Origin: Streptomyces sp. I6
GTDB lineage: Bacteria > Actinomycetota > Actinomycetes > Streptomycetales > Streptomycetaceae
Direction of reading: 5' to 3'
Assembly: GCA_003725745.1 (NCBI GenBank)
Contig: RHDP01000001.1
Coordinates: 1,271,501-1,335,500 of the forward strand
Length of the DNA stretch: 64,000 nt
Shown here: positions 38,229 through 47,453 of the stretch, piece by piece
Position numbering within the stretch: position 1 is the first letter of the stretch
Layout of the letters: each line of letters begins with the position of its first letter
Notes under the pieces: model-generated
The model's database searches: none
Seen by the model: only the letters and a program-made list of their open reading frames with translations
What the model was told of the DNA's origin: nothing
Position numbers and translations under genes: made by a program

Positions 38229-38888
38229 GTGGACCCGCTGGTGGTCGTCGAGCCGCTGAGGCGGCGGCACTGCGCGGAGTGCCGCCGGGGGCCCCTGGAG
38301 CGGCTGGTGCTGGAGTTCGACGCACCGCGTTGTCTGGACTGCGCGGACCTGGGCCATCTGGTCTTCCTGCCGCGTGGGGACGCGGCGCTGACCCGGCGGG
38401 CGCGCGAGGCGAGTTCCCTGTGGGCCGTGGTCGTACGGCACAACAGACGGCGCACCCGGTACGAACGGCAGGGCCTGCTCGTGGAGGAGGCGGCGCTTGC
38501 TCGCGCGGAGGCGGCATGCCTCGCGGACGGGGACGCGCGGGCGCGCCGGCGGGAGCGGGACGCCGTCCGGCGGGCGGCGGAGGACGTCCGCTTCGCCGCC
38601 CGGCTCACCGCGGAGATCCTGCGGCTCTTCCCTTCCTGCCCCCTCGACCGCGCGCTGGACGTGGCGGCGCACACCTCGGCGCGGGGCAGCGGGCGCGTGG
38701 GCCGGACCGCGGCAGGCCGTGCCCTGGACGAGGGCGCGGTCACGGCGGCGGTACGGGCTTCGGTGCGCCATCTGGACACGCCGTACGACGAGTTGCTGAT
38801 GCGGCGCGTCCCCCGCCACGAGGCTCGTCGGCGCGTCGCCCCGGCCGTGGAGGCGACACTCACCGCCTGGCGGGCGACACCGGCGTGA
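38229..38888 (+). CDS. DUF2293-domain protein
   Basis: A 219-residue protein of unknown function. The N-terminus has a CxxC pair of zinc-finger type (RRHCAECRRGP and APRCLDCADLGH, residues about 10-40). The middle is a charged helical segment rich in Arg/Ala/Glu (RAEAACLADGDARARRRER), and the C-terminus has the DUF2293 motif ARGSGRVGRTAAGRALDE followed by RHLDTPYDELLMRRVPRHEAR. DUF2293 resembles HTH-like nucleic-acid-binding proteins, but no function is known. The start GTG 38229 is a best guess, with GGGGAAGG 14 nt upstream. Same strand as, and 92 bp after, the aminotransferase. Confidence 0.83.
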   Translation: MDPLVVVEPLRRRHCAECRRGPLERLVLEFDAPRCLDCADLGHLVFLPRGDAALTRRAREASSLWAVVVRHNRRRTRYERQGLLVEEAALARAEAACLADGDARARRRERDAVRRAAEDVRFAARLTAEILRLFPSCPLDRALDVAAHTSARGSGRVGRTAAGRALDEGAVTAAVRASVRHLDTPYDELLMRRVPRHEARRRVAPAVEATLTAWRATPA

Positions 38889-39072
38889 CGGGCCGCGGCG
38901 TCCGGCGAGGGGGCCACGGACGGGGTGCGGTCCGGCGAGGGTCGCCGCGGGGTGCGGGTGCGGGGCGGGGAATCCCGGGGCGGGGAGCCGGCCCGGCGGG
39001 CGATCCACGGGCCCGGGGACGCCGGACGGGACGTGCGGGGGCGGCGCATCCGGCCCGGAACGCGTCCGCCGG

Positions 39073-39714
39073 CTACGCCATGGCACGGGCCCGGCGGTAC
39101 AGCATGGCACCGCCGAGGACGAGGGCCGCGCCGGCCGGGATGGTGAGGCCGAGCGTGGACGGCGTGCCGGTCTCGGCCAGGTGGACAGGGCCCTGCTGGG
39201 GCTCCAGGTCACGCGTGGCGGGACGGACCTCCGACGGCGTGGTCACCGTCGGAGGGGTCACCGGCCGCGGCCGGGCCGGCGGGTTGGCGGAGTTCGAGGA
39301 GGAGTTGCCCACCGCCGCGTTGCCGACACCGACGACGTTCACGGAGTTGCCGGTGACGTTCACCGGGACGTCGACGGGCAGTTGGACCGCGTTCCCGGAG
39401 AGGATCCCGGGGGATTCCTCCGTCTGCGCCGCGGCGAGGGCACCGCTGTCAGCGGCACCGCTGCCGGTGCCGTCCCCTTCGTTCGCACAGGCGTTGCCGG
39501 CCGCGGGGTTCAGCAGACCGATCACGTTCACCGTGTTGCCGCACACGTTCACCGGCACATGGACCGGGACCTGCACCGTGTTGCCGGAGATCAGACCAGG
39601 TGAGCCGATCGCGCTCCCCTGCGCGCCCGAGTCGGCGTGTGCGGCCCCCGCGGCGGCCAGCGCGCCACCCGTGACCATCGCCGCGACCAGACCTGTTCGG
39701 CGAATCTGCCTCAT
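39073..39714 (-). CDS. Long chaplin with sortase signal; second chaplin domain lacks cysteines
   Basis: A 213-residue cell-wall-anchored chaplin of the ChpA/B/C type. These amyloid-forming surface proteins lower surface tension so aerial hyphae can rise. Signal peptide residues 1-27. Chaplin domain 1 is at 37-78 (SPGLISGNTVQVPVHVPVNV) with cysteines 58 and 76. Domain 2 is at 100-141, aligned without gaps, but the two cysteine positions are Thr121 and Ser139, so it cannot form the usual disulfide. A Pro/Thr-rich wall spanner leads to the class-E-type sortase signal LAETG (179-183), a membrane helix and an Arg-rich tail. ATG 39714 follows AGGGAA. Confidence 0.95.
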   Translation of the reverse strand: MRQIRRTGLVAAMVTGGALAAAGAAHADSGAQGSAIGSPGLISGNTVQVPVHVPVNVCGNTVNVIGLLNPAAGNACANEGDGTGSGAADSGALAAAQTEESPGILSGNAVQLPVDVPVNVTGNSVNVVGVGNAAVGNSSSNSANPPARPRPVTPPTVTTPSEVRPATRDLEPQQGPVHLAETGTPSTLGLTIPAGAALVLGGAMLYRRARAMA

Positions 39715-40119
39715 GGTTCCCTGCCTTCCGGTGGATGAACACGGGTGCTCACCCGCACCGGAAATAACGGCACGAAGCCGACCGGGTTATGGCCACACCT
39801 CGTTTCACCCCTTCGGGTGGGGAAAGGCAGAACCGTTCGGCACCGTCCGCGCGTTCGGCTGCCGGAACCGCGATCGCGAACAGGCGCCCCGGTGCGCGGC
39901 GGGACGGCCGGGAGGGTCGCGCGCGGGAGAGCCCCTGCGCCCATCCCCGCCGGTTCACGTCCGGGTCGGCCGGCGGCGCCCGCCGGTCCGGTGGCAGGCA
40001 CTCCGGGCCGGCGGGGCAGCGGACGACGGGGCAACACATAGCAGATGAGCCGACGGCGGGGCCCGCCACCGGATGTCCCTCGGTGGAGGGCAGGCGGGCC
40101 GGGTACCCGGCGGCGGGTG
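39715..40119. other. Long chaplin upstream region, no gene recognised
   Basis: 405 bp between the chaplin start and the SWIM gene stop, both on the minus strand. It is AT-richer near 39740-39800. I see no confident -35/-10 pair; a CTATGT near 40035-40041 could be a -10 of a long leader. A BldN-type promoter would be expected for a chaplin, but I could not place one. Confidence 0.4.
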
Positions 40120-41474
40120 TCAGCGGCCCAGCAGGGTCGTGAGCGCACCGACCGGGTCCTCGTCCGGTACGCCCCGCGGCCACCAGTCGTCCCGGCCGGC
40201 GTCGGACTCGTATCCGTACCACAATCCGTCCCGGCCCAGGCGCAGTTGGAGGGACGGGGTGGAGAGGCGATTGCGCCGGGGGCGGAAGTGCGGGAAGTCC
40301 GCGGCTGCGAGGGCGGGGCGCGCCCGGTCGAAGGGGCCGGCGGGCGGATCCCACTCCTCCTCCAGGGCCGCCAGACCCGCGAGCCCGCCCTGGCGCCAGG
40401 CCGCCACGGCGCGCGCCAGTTCGGTGGGGGTGCGGCCGCCCGCGCGGGCCAGCGCGGTGTAGAGCGCGCGGGTGGAGGCGGTCAGCCCGGATCCGGGGTG
40501 AGCGGCGGCGAGCCGGACGGCGTCCTGCCAGAGGCTGAGCCCGCCGACCGGGTCCGTGCCCGTGTGCAGGATGGCGTGCGCACGGGCAGCCGCCTCCGTG
40601 GCGAGGAGGTCGAGGGCGAGCGGGTCGGGCGCGCCGTCGGCCTGCGGGTACACGGGAGGGCGCCCGGGCTGCGGCGGCACGGTCAGCGGGGGCGGAAGCG
40701 GGGGCGGGTCCGCCGGGTGAGGGCGTCGCGTGCGCGGACCGTCGCGAGAGCGGGAGCGGCGCCGCTCCCGCCGTCGCCGGGTCGCGGGGCCGTGGTGCGC
40801 GCCCCGGCCGGGGCCGCGCCGCTTTCGGCGGCCGCGAGGACGGCGTTGCGCCGGGTGAGTTCGGCCAGGACCTCTTGTTCGCCGCGGCCGCGCATGAGGA
40901 ACAGCACGAACGGGTCCTCGTCGAGGATCCTGGCGGTCTGGTAGCAGAGCGCGGCCGCGTGCTTGCAGGGGAGTCCGTCGTCGGGGCACGAGCAGTCGGG
41001 GATCAGGTCGCCGGGCGCGGGCAGCAGCTCGGCGGCGGCCGCGAGGGCGTGTGGAACGTCCTTGTCGAGCAGGGCCGCGATGTGGTCCGGGCGGGCCGCC
41101 GCGGCGTCCAGCAGCCGCTCCCAGTCGTCCTCGCCGAGGGTGCGCAGCCGGATCTCCGCGCGGTAGGGCCGGGGGCGGGAGCCGTGGACGTATGCGGCGA
41201 CCCTGCCCGGCGTCACCGTGATCGCGTCGACGTGGCCGTGTCCCGCGTACGCCCGGCCGCGGGAGAGCCGGGCCGGGTCGAGGGCGGCGTCCTCCAGGGC
41301 GTCCACCCAGGCGTTGCCCCACCAGGAGGCGGCGAGACCGTCGCCCCCCGGCCCGCGGGCGGGGGCGGGGAACGTGCGGCGCCGGTCGTCCGGCCGGCGC
41401 GGGGCCTCCCGGCCGGGCCGCTCGGTGCCGCGCGGCACGGCCGGTCCGCCGCGGCGGGGCTGGGCGCGGCTCAC
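40120..41474 (-). CDS. SWIM zinc-finger protein, SNF2 partner (apparent frameshift)
   Basis: About 451 residues when one base is restored. It starts at GTG 41474, overlapping the SNF2 gene stop as GTGA. N-terminal region ASWWGNAWVDALED (near residue 50) and RGRAYAGHG are typical of bacterial SWIM proteins encoded beside SNF2 helicases. The SWIM finger is CSCPDDGLPCKHAAALCY (near residue 165, CxCx(n)CxH). The C-terminal half has repeated helices (LATEAAARAHAILHTG). The frame breaks at about 40709-40716 between ALTRR and DPPPLPPPLTV in a GC-run region. SWIM domains bind DNA or protein; role with the helicase in chromatin remodelling-like or repair work is inference. Confidence 0.87.
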
Positions 41475-44305
41475 GACGGCCTCCTCAGGGACACGAGATC
41501 GGCCAGCTCCCGGTCGGTGAGCTCGGTCAGCGCTGCCTCGCCGGAGCCGAGCACCGCGTCGGCCAGTGCCCGCTTGGACAGCAGCAGTTCGGCGATGCGG
41601 TCCTCGACCGTACCCTCCGCGATCAGCCGGTGGACCTGGACGGGCCGGGTCTGCCCGATGCGGTGGGCGCGGTCGGTGGCCTGGTCCTCCACCGCCGGGT
41701 TCCACCAGCGGTCGTAGTGGACGACGTGTCCCGCCCGGGTCAGATTGAGGCCGGTGCCCGCCGCTTTGAGGGAGAGGACGAAGACGGGGATGCCGCCCGA
41801 CTGGAAGCGGTCCACCATCTTGTCCCGCTCCGGCACGGGGGTGGAGCCGTGCAGCAGCTGGGAGGGGATCGTGCGAGAGGACAGATGGCCGCAGATGAGC
41901 CGCGCCATGGCCACGTACTGGGTGAAGACGAGTACCGATCCGCCCTCGGCCATGATCGCGTCGAGCAGTTCGTCCAGTAGCGCGAGTTTGCCGGAGCGCG
42001 CCGTGAGCCGGGGGCGGTCCTCTTTCAGGAACTGCGCCGGGTGGTTGCAGATCTGCTTGAGCGAGGTGAGCAGCTTCATGATCAGGCCGCGGCGGGCGAT
42101 GCCCTCGGCGGTCTCGATCCGGGCCATCGTCTCCCGGACGACCGCTTCGTAGAGCGAGGCCTGCTCCCGGGTGAGCGGGACGGGGTGGTCGGACTCCGTC
42201 TTCGGCGGGAGCTCGGGCAGGATGCCGGGGTCGCTCTTCTTCCGCCGCATCAGGAAGGGCCGGACGAGCCGGGCGAGACGCTCCACCGCCTCCTCGTCGC
42301 CGACCCGCTCGTGGTTCTCGACGGCGCGGGCGTGGCGGGAGCGGAAGGACTTCAGCGGGCCGAGCAGCCCCGGGGTGGTCCAGTCCAGGAGGGACCACAG
42401 CTCGGAGAGGTTGTTCTCGACGGGGGTGCCGGTCAGGGCGACCCGGGCCGGGGCGGGGATCGTGCGCAGGGCCCTGGCGGTGGCGGAGAAGGGGTTCTTG
42501 ACGTGCTGGGCCTCGTCGGCGACGACCATGCCCCACTCGCGGGCGGCGAGTTCCCCGGCGCTGGTGCGCATCGTGCCGTAGGTCGTCAGCACGAATCCCC
42601 CGGGTCCGGTGTCGAGGCTGCGCTGCGGGCCGTGGAAGCGCCCGACGGGTGCTCCGGGTGCGAAGCGCCTGATCTCGCGCTGCCAGTTGCCGAGCAGGGA
42701 CGCCGGGCAGACGACGAGCGTGGGGGCGGTGACGGCCCGGTGCTCGGCCCGGTGCAGATGGAGTGCGATGACCGTCACGGTCTTGCCGAGGCCCATGTCG
42801 TCGGCGAGGCAGCCGCCGAGCCCCAGCGAGGTCATCTGGTCCAGCCAGGCGAGTCCGCGAAGCTGGTAGTCGCGCAGGGTGGCGGCGAGGGCCGCGGGCT
42901 GGGCGAGGGCGGCGGGGCCGCGGGTGAGCCGGTCCCGCAGGGCGGCCAGCGCGCCCTCGGGCACGGCCTCGACGGTCTCCCCGTCGACCTCGGCGGTGCC
43001 GGTGAGCGCCACGGCCAGGGCGTCCACCGGTTCCAGCAGGCCGAGTTCCCGCTTGCGGGCCTTGCGCACGAGGTCCGGGTCGACCACCACCCACTGGTCG
43101 CGCAGCCGCACGATGGGCCGGTGGGACTCCGCGAGCGCGTCCATCTCCTGCTCGGTGAGCGGGTCCCCGTCCAGCGCGAGCCGCCAGTCGAAGCGCAGGA
43201 GCCGCTCGCCGTCGAAGAAGGGCGTACCGTCCGTGGCCGAACCGGGCGCGGGCGCCCGGACGACCGCCGTCGCGGTCAGGTTCCTGGCGAGCTCCCTGGG
43301 CCAGTGCACGGCGATCCCTGCGTCGGCCAGGCGGGTGGCGGCCGGGCCGAGCAGCTCGTACAGCTCGTCCTCGGTGACCGGCAGGACGTCGGGCACCTCG
43401 CGGTCGAGCAGCCGGCCGAGCGGTGGCCAGACGCGGGCGGCACGGCGCAGGGCCAGCACGGTGTCGATGCGGGCGCGGGGGCCGAAGTGCCCGTCGCCCC
43501 GCGCCTCCCCGGCCCACAGCCCTGCGGCGTCGACCACGAGCGTCGGGTCGGCGAGGCTGTGCACCTGGACGAGGACGGCCGCGGCCTGCCCGTCGCCGCC
43601 GTCCTCCGCGGAGACGTCGAACAGCTCGTGTACGGGCAGGTCAAGCCGCAGGGAGATCCGCACGCCGGCGTCCATTCCGGCCGCGGCCTCGGCCGCCCAT
43701 GCGCGGGCGCGGGGCAGATGCTGCGGCGCCGTCGCGGCGAACGGCCCGCCCGCGGCGTACGCGGCCGCCGGAGTGCGGGGCAGGCTGTCCGCGACGGCGT
43801 CGAGGAAGGCCCTGATCAGCGCCTCGGGCTCGGGCAGCCGCAGCGGCCGCGAACCGGGGAGCGGTGTGGCGTGCGCCTCGTACGGCAGGGCGGCGGCGAT
43901 GGCGCGGAGGTGGGCGATGTCGTCCGCGTCCAGCGGTCCTGCGCGCCAGGCGTCGTGGTCGGACGGCGTCAGGCCGGGCAGCACCCTGCCGCGTGCCACG
44001 AGCTGGAGGGCGTGCAGCGCGGCGGCACCCCAGCATGCCGTGGCGGGATGGGCCGCCGGGTCGTGCCGGGCGGCGGCGAGCAGCGGGACGGCGACGGCGA
44101 CGGGCAGCACCAGCGCGGGGACGGTACGGCTGCGGACCCCGGCTCCGTGCCCGCGGACGACGGTGATCCGGGCCGGGGCGCCGGGGGCGGCCGCTCCCGG
44201 CGCGGTGCCGGTGGGCAGGGGCCGCCCGTCGGGACTCCAGAAGGCGACGCTGCCGTCGCGGGGCAGTGCCGCCGGGAGGAACACGGCGGCAAGGGTGTGC
44301 AGCAT
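41471..44305 (-). CDS. SNF2/RapA-family DEAD-like helicase
   Basis: A 944-residue ATP-driven DNA translocase. The N-terminal third is poorly conserved, then an SNF2-associated domain (LLRFDWRLALDGDPLTEQEM near residue 375) precedes the helicase core: Walker A ADDMGLGKTVT (near 508), the DEAQH box (VVADEAQHVKN near 590), motif III TGTPVENNLSEL, and C-terminal motifs VHYDRWWNPAVEDQATDRA and IGQTRPVQVHRL. ATG 44305 is preceded by GGGAGG at 12 nt spacing. It forms a two-gene operon with the SWIM protein by a 4-bp overlap. In bacteria such pairs are widespread; the function is unsettled (repair, transcription recycling or defence have been suggested). Confidence 0.93.
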   Translation of the reverse strand: MLHTLAAVFLPAALPRDGSVAFWSPDGRPLPTGTAPGAAAPGAPARITVVRGHGAGVRSRTVPALVLPVAVAVPLLAAARHDPAAHPATACWGAAALHALQLVARGRVLPGLTPSDHDAWRAGPLDADDIAHLRAIAAALPYEAHATPLPGSRPLRLPEPEALIRAFLDAVADSLPRTPAAAYAAGGPFAATAPQHLPRARAWAAEAAAGMDAGVRISLRLDLPVHELFDVSAEDGGDGQAAAVLVQVHSLADPTLVVDAAGLWAGEARGDGHFGPRARIDTVLALRRAARVWPPLGRLLDREVPDVLPVTEDELYELLGPAATRLADAGIAVHWPRELARNLTATAVVRAPAPGSATDGTPFFDGERLLRFDWRLALDGDPLTEQEMDALAESHRPIVRLRDQWVVVDPDLVRKARKRELGLLEPVDALAVALTGTAEVDGETVEAVPEGALAALRDRLTRGPAALAQPAALAATLRDYQLRGLAWLDQMTSLGLGGCLADDMGLGKTVTVIALHLHRAEHRAVTAPTLVVCPASLLGNWQREIRRFAPGAPVGRFHGPQRSLDTGPGGFVLTTYGTMRTSAGELAAREWGMVVADEAQHVKNPFSATARALRTIPAPARVALTGTPVENNLSELWSLLDWTTPGLLGPLKSFRSRHARAVENHERVGDEEAVERLARLVRPFLMRRKKSDPGILPELPPKTESDHPVPLTREQASLYEAVVRETMARIETAEGIARRGLIMKLLTSLKQICNHPAQFLKEDRPRLTARSGKLALLDELLDAIMAEGGSVLVFTQYVAMARLICGHLSSRTIPSQLLHGSTPVPERDKMVDRFQSGGIPVFVLSLKAAGTGLNLTRAGHVVHYDRWWNPAVEDQATDRAHRIGQTRPVQVHRLIAEGTVEDRIAELLLSKRALADAVLGSGEAALTELTDRELADLVSLRRPS

Positions 44306-44371
44306 GCCGGGTCGCCGCCTCCCTTCGCCTCGGTCGCACGAGCGGCGTGCCGTGGACGCCGTGGAGGAACG

Positions 44372-44394
44372 ACCATACGGGGAGGGTCTGACAG
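44372..44394 (-). promoter_or_regulatory. Possible damage-type promoter of the SNF2-SWIM operon
   Basis: On the minus strand, CTGTCAGACC (44385-44394), 7 bp, TATGGT (44372-44377). The TGTCAG core and spacing fit the damage promoter seen at uvrB, but the GTGG end of the box does not, so this is a weak match. The mRNA would have a leader of about 60 nt with a ribosome site. Confidence 0.35.
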
Positions 44395-44800
44395 TGACGC
44401 GCGCCGGTTCCGGTGGTCGTGGCTCGGTCCCGGGCCTCAGGGCCCAGGGCCTGCGTCCCGGCCGGGCACCGTCGCGCGGCGCACGGGAGGGCGGCGCGCG
44501 CGGGGCGCGGGAGGGCGGCGCGCGCAGGGCGCGGGAGGGCGGCGCGCGCAGGGCGCGGACACAGGGCGGGGTCCACCGGGCGGGCACGGAGCCTGCCCCG
44601 CCGGGTGCGGGACGGTGCCGGATTCGCGGCCGCAGCGGGCGCCCGGGCACGGCAGGACCAGGGCGCAGCAGGACCAGGGCACAGGGCGCGCACGGTGCGG
44701 GAAACGGCCAGGTGCCCGCTCCGGGCCGGTGGTCCGCGGCGCACGGGCACGAGGCGGTGAGCGTCCGGGCGGACACGCTCCCCGGCGAACCGCCGGCGTC
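44395..44800. repeat. Intergenic region with 24-bp tandem repeats
   Basis: Between about 44479 and 44557 a 24-bp unit (GGGAGGGCGGCGCGCGC with a GGGCGC joint) is repeated about three times; GGGAGGG recurs at 44485, 44509 and 44533. No gene is supported in this 406-bp stretch between the SNF2 operon promoter and the SPFH gene stop. Confidence 0.75.
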
Positions 44801-45748
44801 TCACATCCTTCCGTCGTCCAGCGACTCGTGGCCGCCGTGTGCCGGGTCGCTCAGTGCCGCGGGGCTCTCCGGTACCACCGGCATCGGAAGGTCCGGCATG
44901 GCGGGCATGGCCGTCGCGTTGGTCACCGGCGTGTTCAGCGGCGGCTTGACCTCGGGTGGCTCGTGGTGGGACTCCTCCTCCCGGGCGGGGCCCGAACCGC
45001 GTTCGAGGAAGCGCAGGAGCTCCACCGGGATCGGCAGGACCAGGGTGGAGTTCTTCTCGGCGGCGACCGCCATGACGGTCTGCAGCAGGCGCAGTTGCAG
45101 GGCCGCCGGCGTCTCCGACATCTGGTGCGCCGCCTCGGCCAGCTTCTTCGACGCCTGGAGTTCCGCGTCCGCGTTGATCACGCGTGCCCGGCGCTCCCGG
45201 TCGGCCTCCGCCTGGCGTGCCATGGAGCGCTTCATCGTCTCCGGCAGCGAGACGTCCTTGATCTCCACCCGGTCGACACTCACGCCCCAGCCGAGCGCCG
45301 GGCTGTCGATCATGAGTTCGAGGCCCTGGTTGAGCTTCTCACGGTTGGACAGGAGGTCGTCCAGCTCGCTCTTGCCGATGATCGAGCGCAGCGATGTCTG
45401 GGCCATCTGGGAGACGGCGAAGCGGTAGTCCTCGACCCTCACGATGGCGTCGGCCGCGTCGACCACCTTGAAGTAGACGACGGCGTCCACCCTGACGGTG
45501 ACGTTGTCCCTGGTGATTCCCTCCTGCGCGGGCACGGGCATCGTCACGATCTGCAGATTGACCTTGTGCAGCCGGTCCACGACCGGAACGATCATGGTGA
45601 ATCCGGGTCCGCGGACCCGGTCGCGCAGTCGGCCGAGGCGGAAGACCACGCCCCGCTCGTACTGCTTGACGACCTTGGCCGCGGCCATGACATAGGCGAG
45701 GCATGCGGCACCCGCCGCGACACCGAGCGCCACGAGATCCACATCCAT
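44801..45748 (-). CDS. SPFH/stomatin-like membrane protein (slipin)
   Basis: A 315-residue membrane-anchored SPFH (band 7) protein. The membrane helix is at residues 4-22, and the slipin signature KQYERGVVFRLGRLRD at about 28-43 with GPGFTMIVPVVD follows. Coiled-coil helices span about 170-235 (ARQAEADRERRARVINADAELQ). The C-terminal tail is Pro/Glu-rich. Slipins scaffold membrane microdomains; they often pair with an NfeD protease partner, which is not seen next to this gene. ATG 45748 is preceded by AGGGGG at 8 nt; GTG 45751 directly before it is an equal alternative. Confidence 0.93.
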   Translation of the reverse strand: MDVDLVALGVAAGAACLAYVMAAAKVVKQYERGVVFRLGRLRDRVRGPGFTMIVPVVDRLHKVNLQIVTMPVPAQEGITRDNVTVRVDAVVYFKVVDAADAIVRVEDYRFAVSQMAQTSLRSIIGKSELDDLLSNREKLNQGLELMIDSPALGWGVSVDRVEIKDVSLPETMKRSMARQAEADRERRARVINADAELQASKKLAEAAHQMSETPAALQLRLLQTVMAVAAEKNSTLVLPIPVELLRFLERGSGPAREEESHHEPPEVKPPLNTPVTNATAMPAMPDLPMPVVPESPAALSDPAHGGHESLDDGRM

Positions 45749-45938
45749 CACGGCACCCCCTGCCGTTTCACACGTCCGGGAGTTTCGGTCTGTGTTTCAA
45801 CGGTATTCCTGTCCGGTGCGGCGGTCGAGCGCCGTGCGGGGGCGGGCCGTCCCCTGAGCGGGCGCATCCGGCGTGCGGACCCCGGAGGAGGTCCGGCAGG
45901 GTCGGAACAGGAGTCCGCACCACAGACGGGGACCAGTC

Positions 45939-46274
45939 ATGGCCGATCACCGGCGCCTCGGCATCGCCGCCGGGGCAGTGCTTCTGACCGCCGCCCTCGC
46001 CGGCTGTTCCGGCCTGGGCCGGACCGCCGTGGGCACCGTGAACTACGAGCCGGGTGGGGTGCGCGTCGTCACGGTGTCCAACCCGGTGGTGACCGGCTGC
46101 CACAGCCTGCTGCCGGACGGTGCGGTACGCATCGAGAACGCGACGCTGATCGACCTCATCGCCTACCGGACACCGGACTGCACCGGCGGCGACACGACCT
46201 ACATCGCCACGACGCTGTTCAACAACATCGCTCCGGGCACCCAGCCCTGGCGCAGCTACCGCTGGGTCCACTGA
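45939..46274 (+). CDS. Small putative lipoprotein, function unknown
   Basis: A 111-residue secreted lipoprotein. The n-region MADHRRLG, hydrophobic LLTAALAGC and Ser after the lipobox Cys (residue 23) make membrane anchoring likely. The mature part has two further cysteines (TGCHSLL and PDCTGGD) that could form a disulfide, and a beta-rich pattern (VRVVTVSNPVV, TTYIATTLFNN). No family recognised. ATG 45939 has GGGGACC upstream. It is divergent from the SPFH gene and monocistronic. Confidence 0.82.
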   Translation: MADHRRLGIAAGAVLLTAALAGCSGLGRTAVGTVNYEPGGVRVVTVSNPVVTGCHSLLPDGAVRIENATLIDLIAYRTPDCTGGDTTYIATTLFNNIAPGTQPWRSYRWVH

Positions 46275-46520
46275 GCCGCCGCCCCGGTTCCTCCCGGTGC
46301 CCGGACCTGCCCGCCGTCCTCCTGCTCAGGCGCCGCCCCCGGCCCCGCCGCCCCTCCTGCTCGGGCCTCCCGCCTGCGCCCGGCCCCCGCCCTCCCGGTG
46401 CCCCGCTTCCGCCGCGGCTCCCCGGGCCTTCTCCGGGGCCGCCCCGCGGCCGCCTTCGCCTCGCTCGCCCTACCGGTCCCCGCGGTCCGGGTGGATGCTG
46501 GAAGGGAAGGGACGAGGCCC

Positions 46521-46796
46521 ATGCGTACGGGAAACGAACCGGCCACGGCTCGCAGTCCGCTGCGGATGCGGTTCTGGCTGAGTGTCTGGGGACTGCTGTG
46601 GGCGGTCTCGGGGACGGCCGTCTTCGCGCTCGCCGAACGCCCCGGGTGGGCGATCACCTGCGCGGTGCTGAGCCTGGTCGTCATGACCGACCTGATGATC
46701 GTGGTACACCGGCTCCACCAGGGACCGCACTACCAGCCCGGTCACGGCATCCCGCCCTACGAGCCGGACCGCGGGGACGACCGGCGGCGGCGTTAG
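46521..46796 (+). CDS. DUF6343-like small membrane protein
   Basis: A 91-residue protein with two membrane helices (LSVWGLLWAVSGTAVFALA and AITCAVLSLVVMTDLMIVV) and a charged C-terminal tail (DRGDDRRRR). The N-terminus RTGNEPATARSPLRMRFWL matches the small streptomycete DUF6343 group as I recall it. Function unknown. ATG 46521 is preceded by GGGAAGGGACGAGG. The 246 bp before it are strongly pyrimidine-rich on this strand with no further gene. It ends 3 bp from the stop of the convergent TPR gene. Confidence 0.82.
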   Translation: MRTGNEPATARSPLRMRFWLSVWGLLWAVSGTAVFALAERPGWAITCAVLSLVVMTDLMIVVHRLHQGPHYQPGHGIPPYEPDRGDDRRRR

Positions 46797-46799
46797 GAC

Positions 46800-47162
46800 T
46801 CAGGACTCGAAGCGCGCGGCTTCCAGGTACTCGGGCCTGGGATCGAGCGCGGCGGCGAGCCGGAAGTGCCGCTGTGCCCGGTCCGGGCGGCCGGCGCGCT
46901 GGAAGGTGCGGGCCAGCGCGAAGTGGGCGAAGGCGTTGTCGGGTTCGTGGTCGACTATGTGCTGGAACTCGCGCTCCGCCGCACGAAGTCGGGCGGACGC
47001 GAAGTAGGCGCGCGCCCGCAGCAGCCGGGCCGCTCCGCTCTCCGGATGGGCGGCGATGACCGAGTCGAGGAGCTTGATCGCCCCGCGCGGATCCCGCGAG
47101 GCGAGCAGTTGCTCGGCCGCGCGGAAGTCGATGACGTGGGTTTCCGGGGTGGCCTCGGGCAC
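46800..47162 (-). CDS. Tetratricopeptide-repeat protein
   Basis: A 120-residue cytoplasmic protein with about three TPR units (FRAAEQLLASRDPRGAIKLL, ARLLRARAYFASARLRAAER, AFAHFALARTFQRAGRPDRA), a protein-protein interaction scaffold. I start it at GTG 47162 because the long ribosome site GGAGGAAAGGA precedes it by 8 nt; ATG 47198 is in frame but lacks that signal and adds a low-complexity leader. It lies downstream of coaE on the same strand, separated by 291 bp. Partner unknown. Confidence 0.88.
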   Translation of the reverse strand: MPEATPETHVIDFRAAEQLLASRDPRGAIKLLDSVIAAHPESGAARLLRARAYFASARLRAAEREFQHIVDHEPDNAFAHFALARTFQRAGRPDRAQRHFRLAAALDPRPEYLEAARFES

Positions 47163-47453
47163 GCTCGCATCCTTTCCTCCCCGCCCCCTGTCCGCCATCC
47201 CCTGGGCGACATCCTCCGCTCGACGTCCCCGGCCGCGGGGTTTACCGGCGGGCGCGGCGTACCCGGTGCGCGGCCGTGCCGTCCCCTCGCCCTACCGCCG
47301 GGTGCGCCGTCACCGCGGGCCGCGCACCCGGCGGTACCCGGCGGTACCCGGCCCCACGATCCCGTCCCGCCGTGAACACCGCCACCGCGGGCCCCGCCGC
47401 GGGCCGTGGGCCGGGCCCGACCCGGGTGATCACGGCCGCACAGGGCGCCGGTC

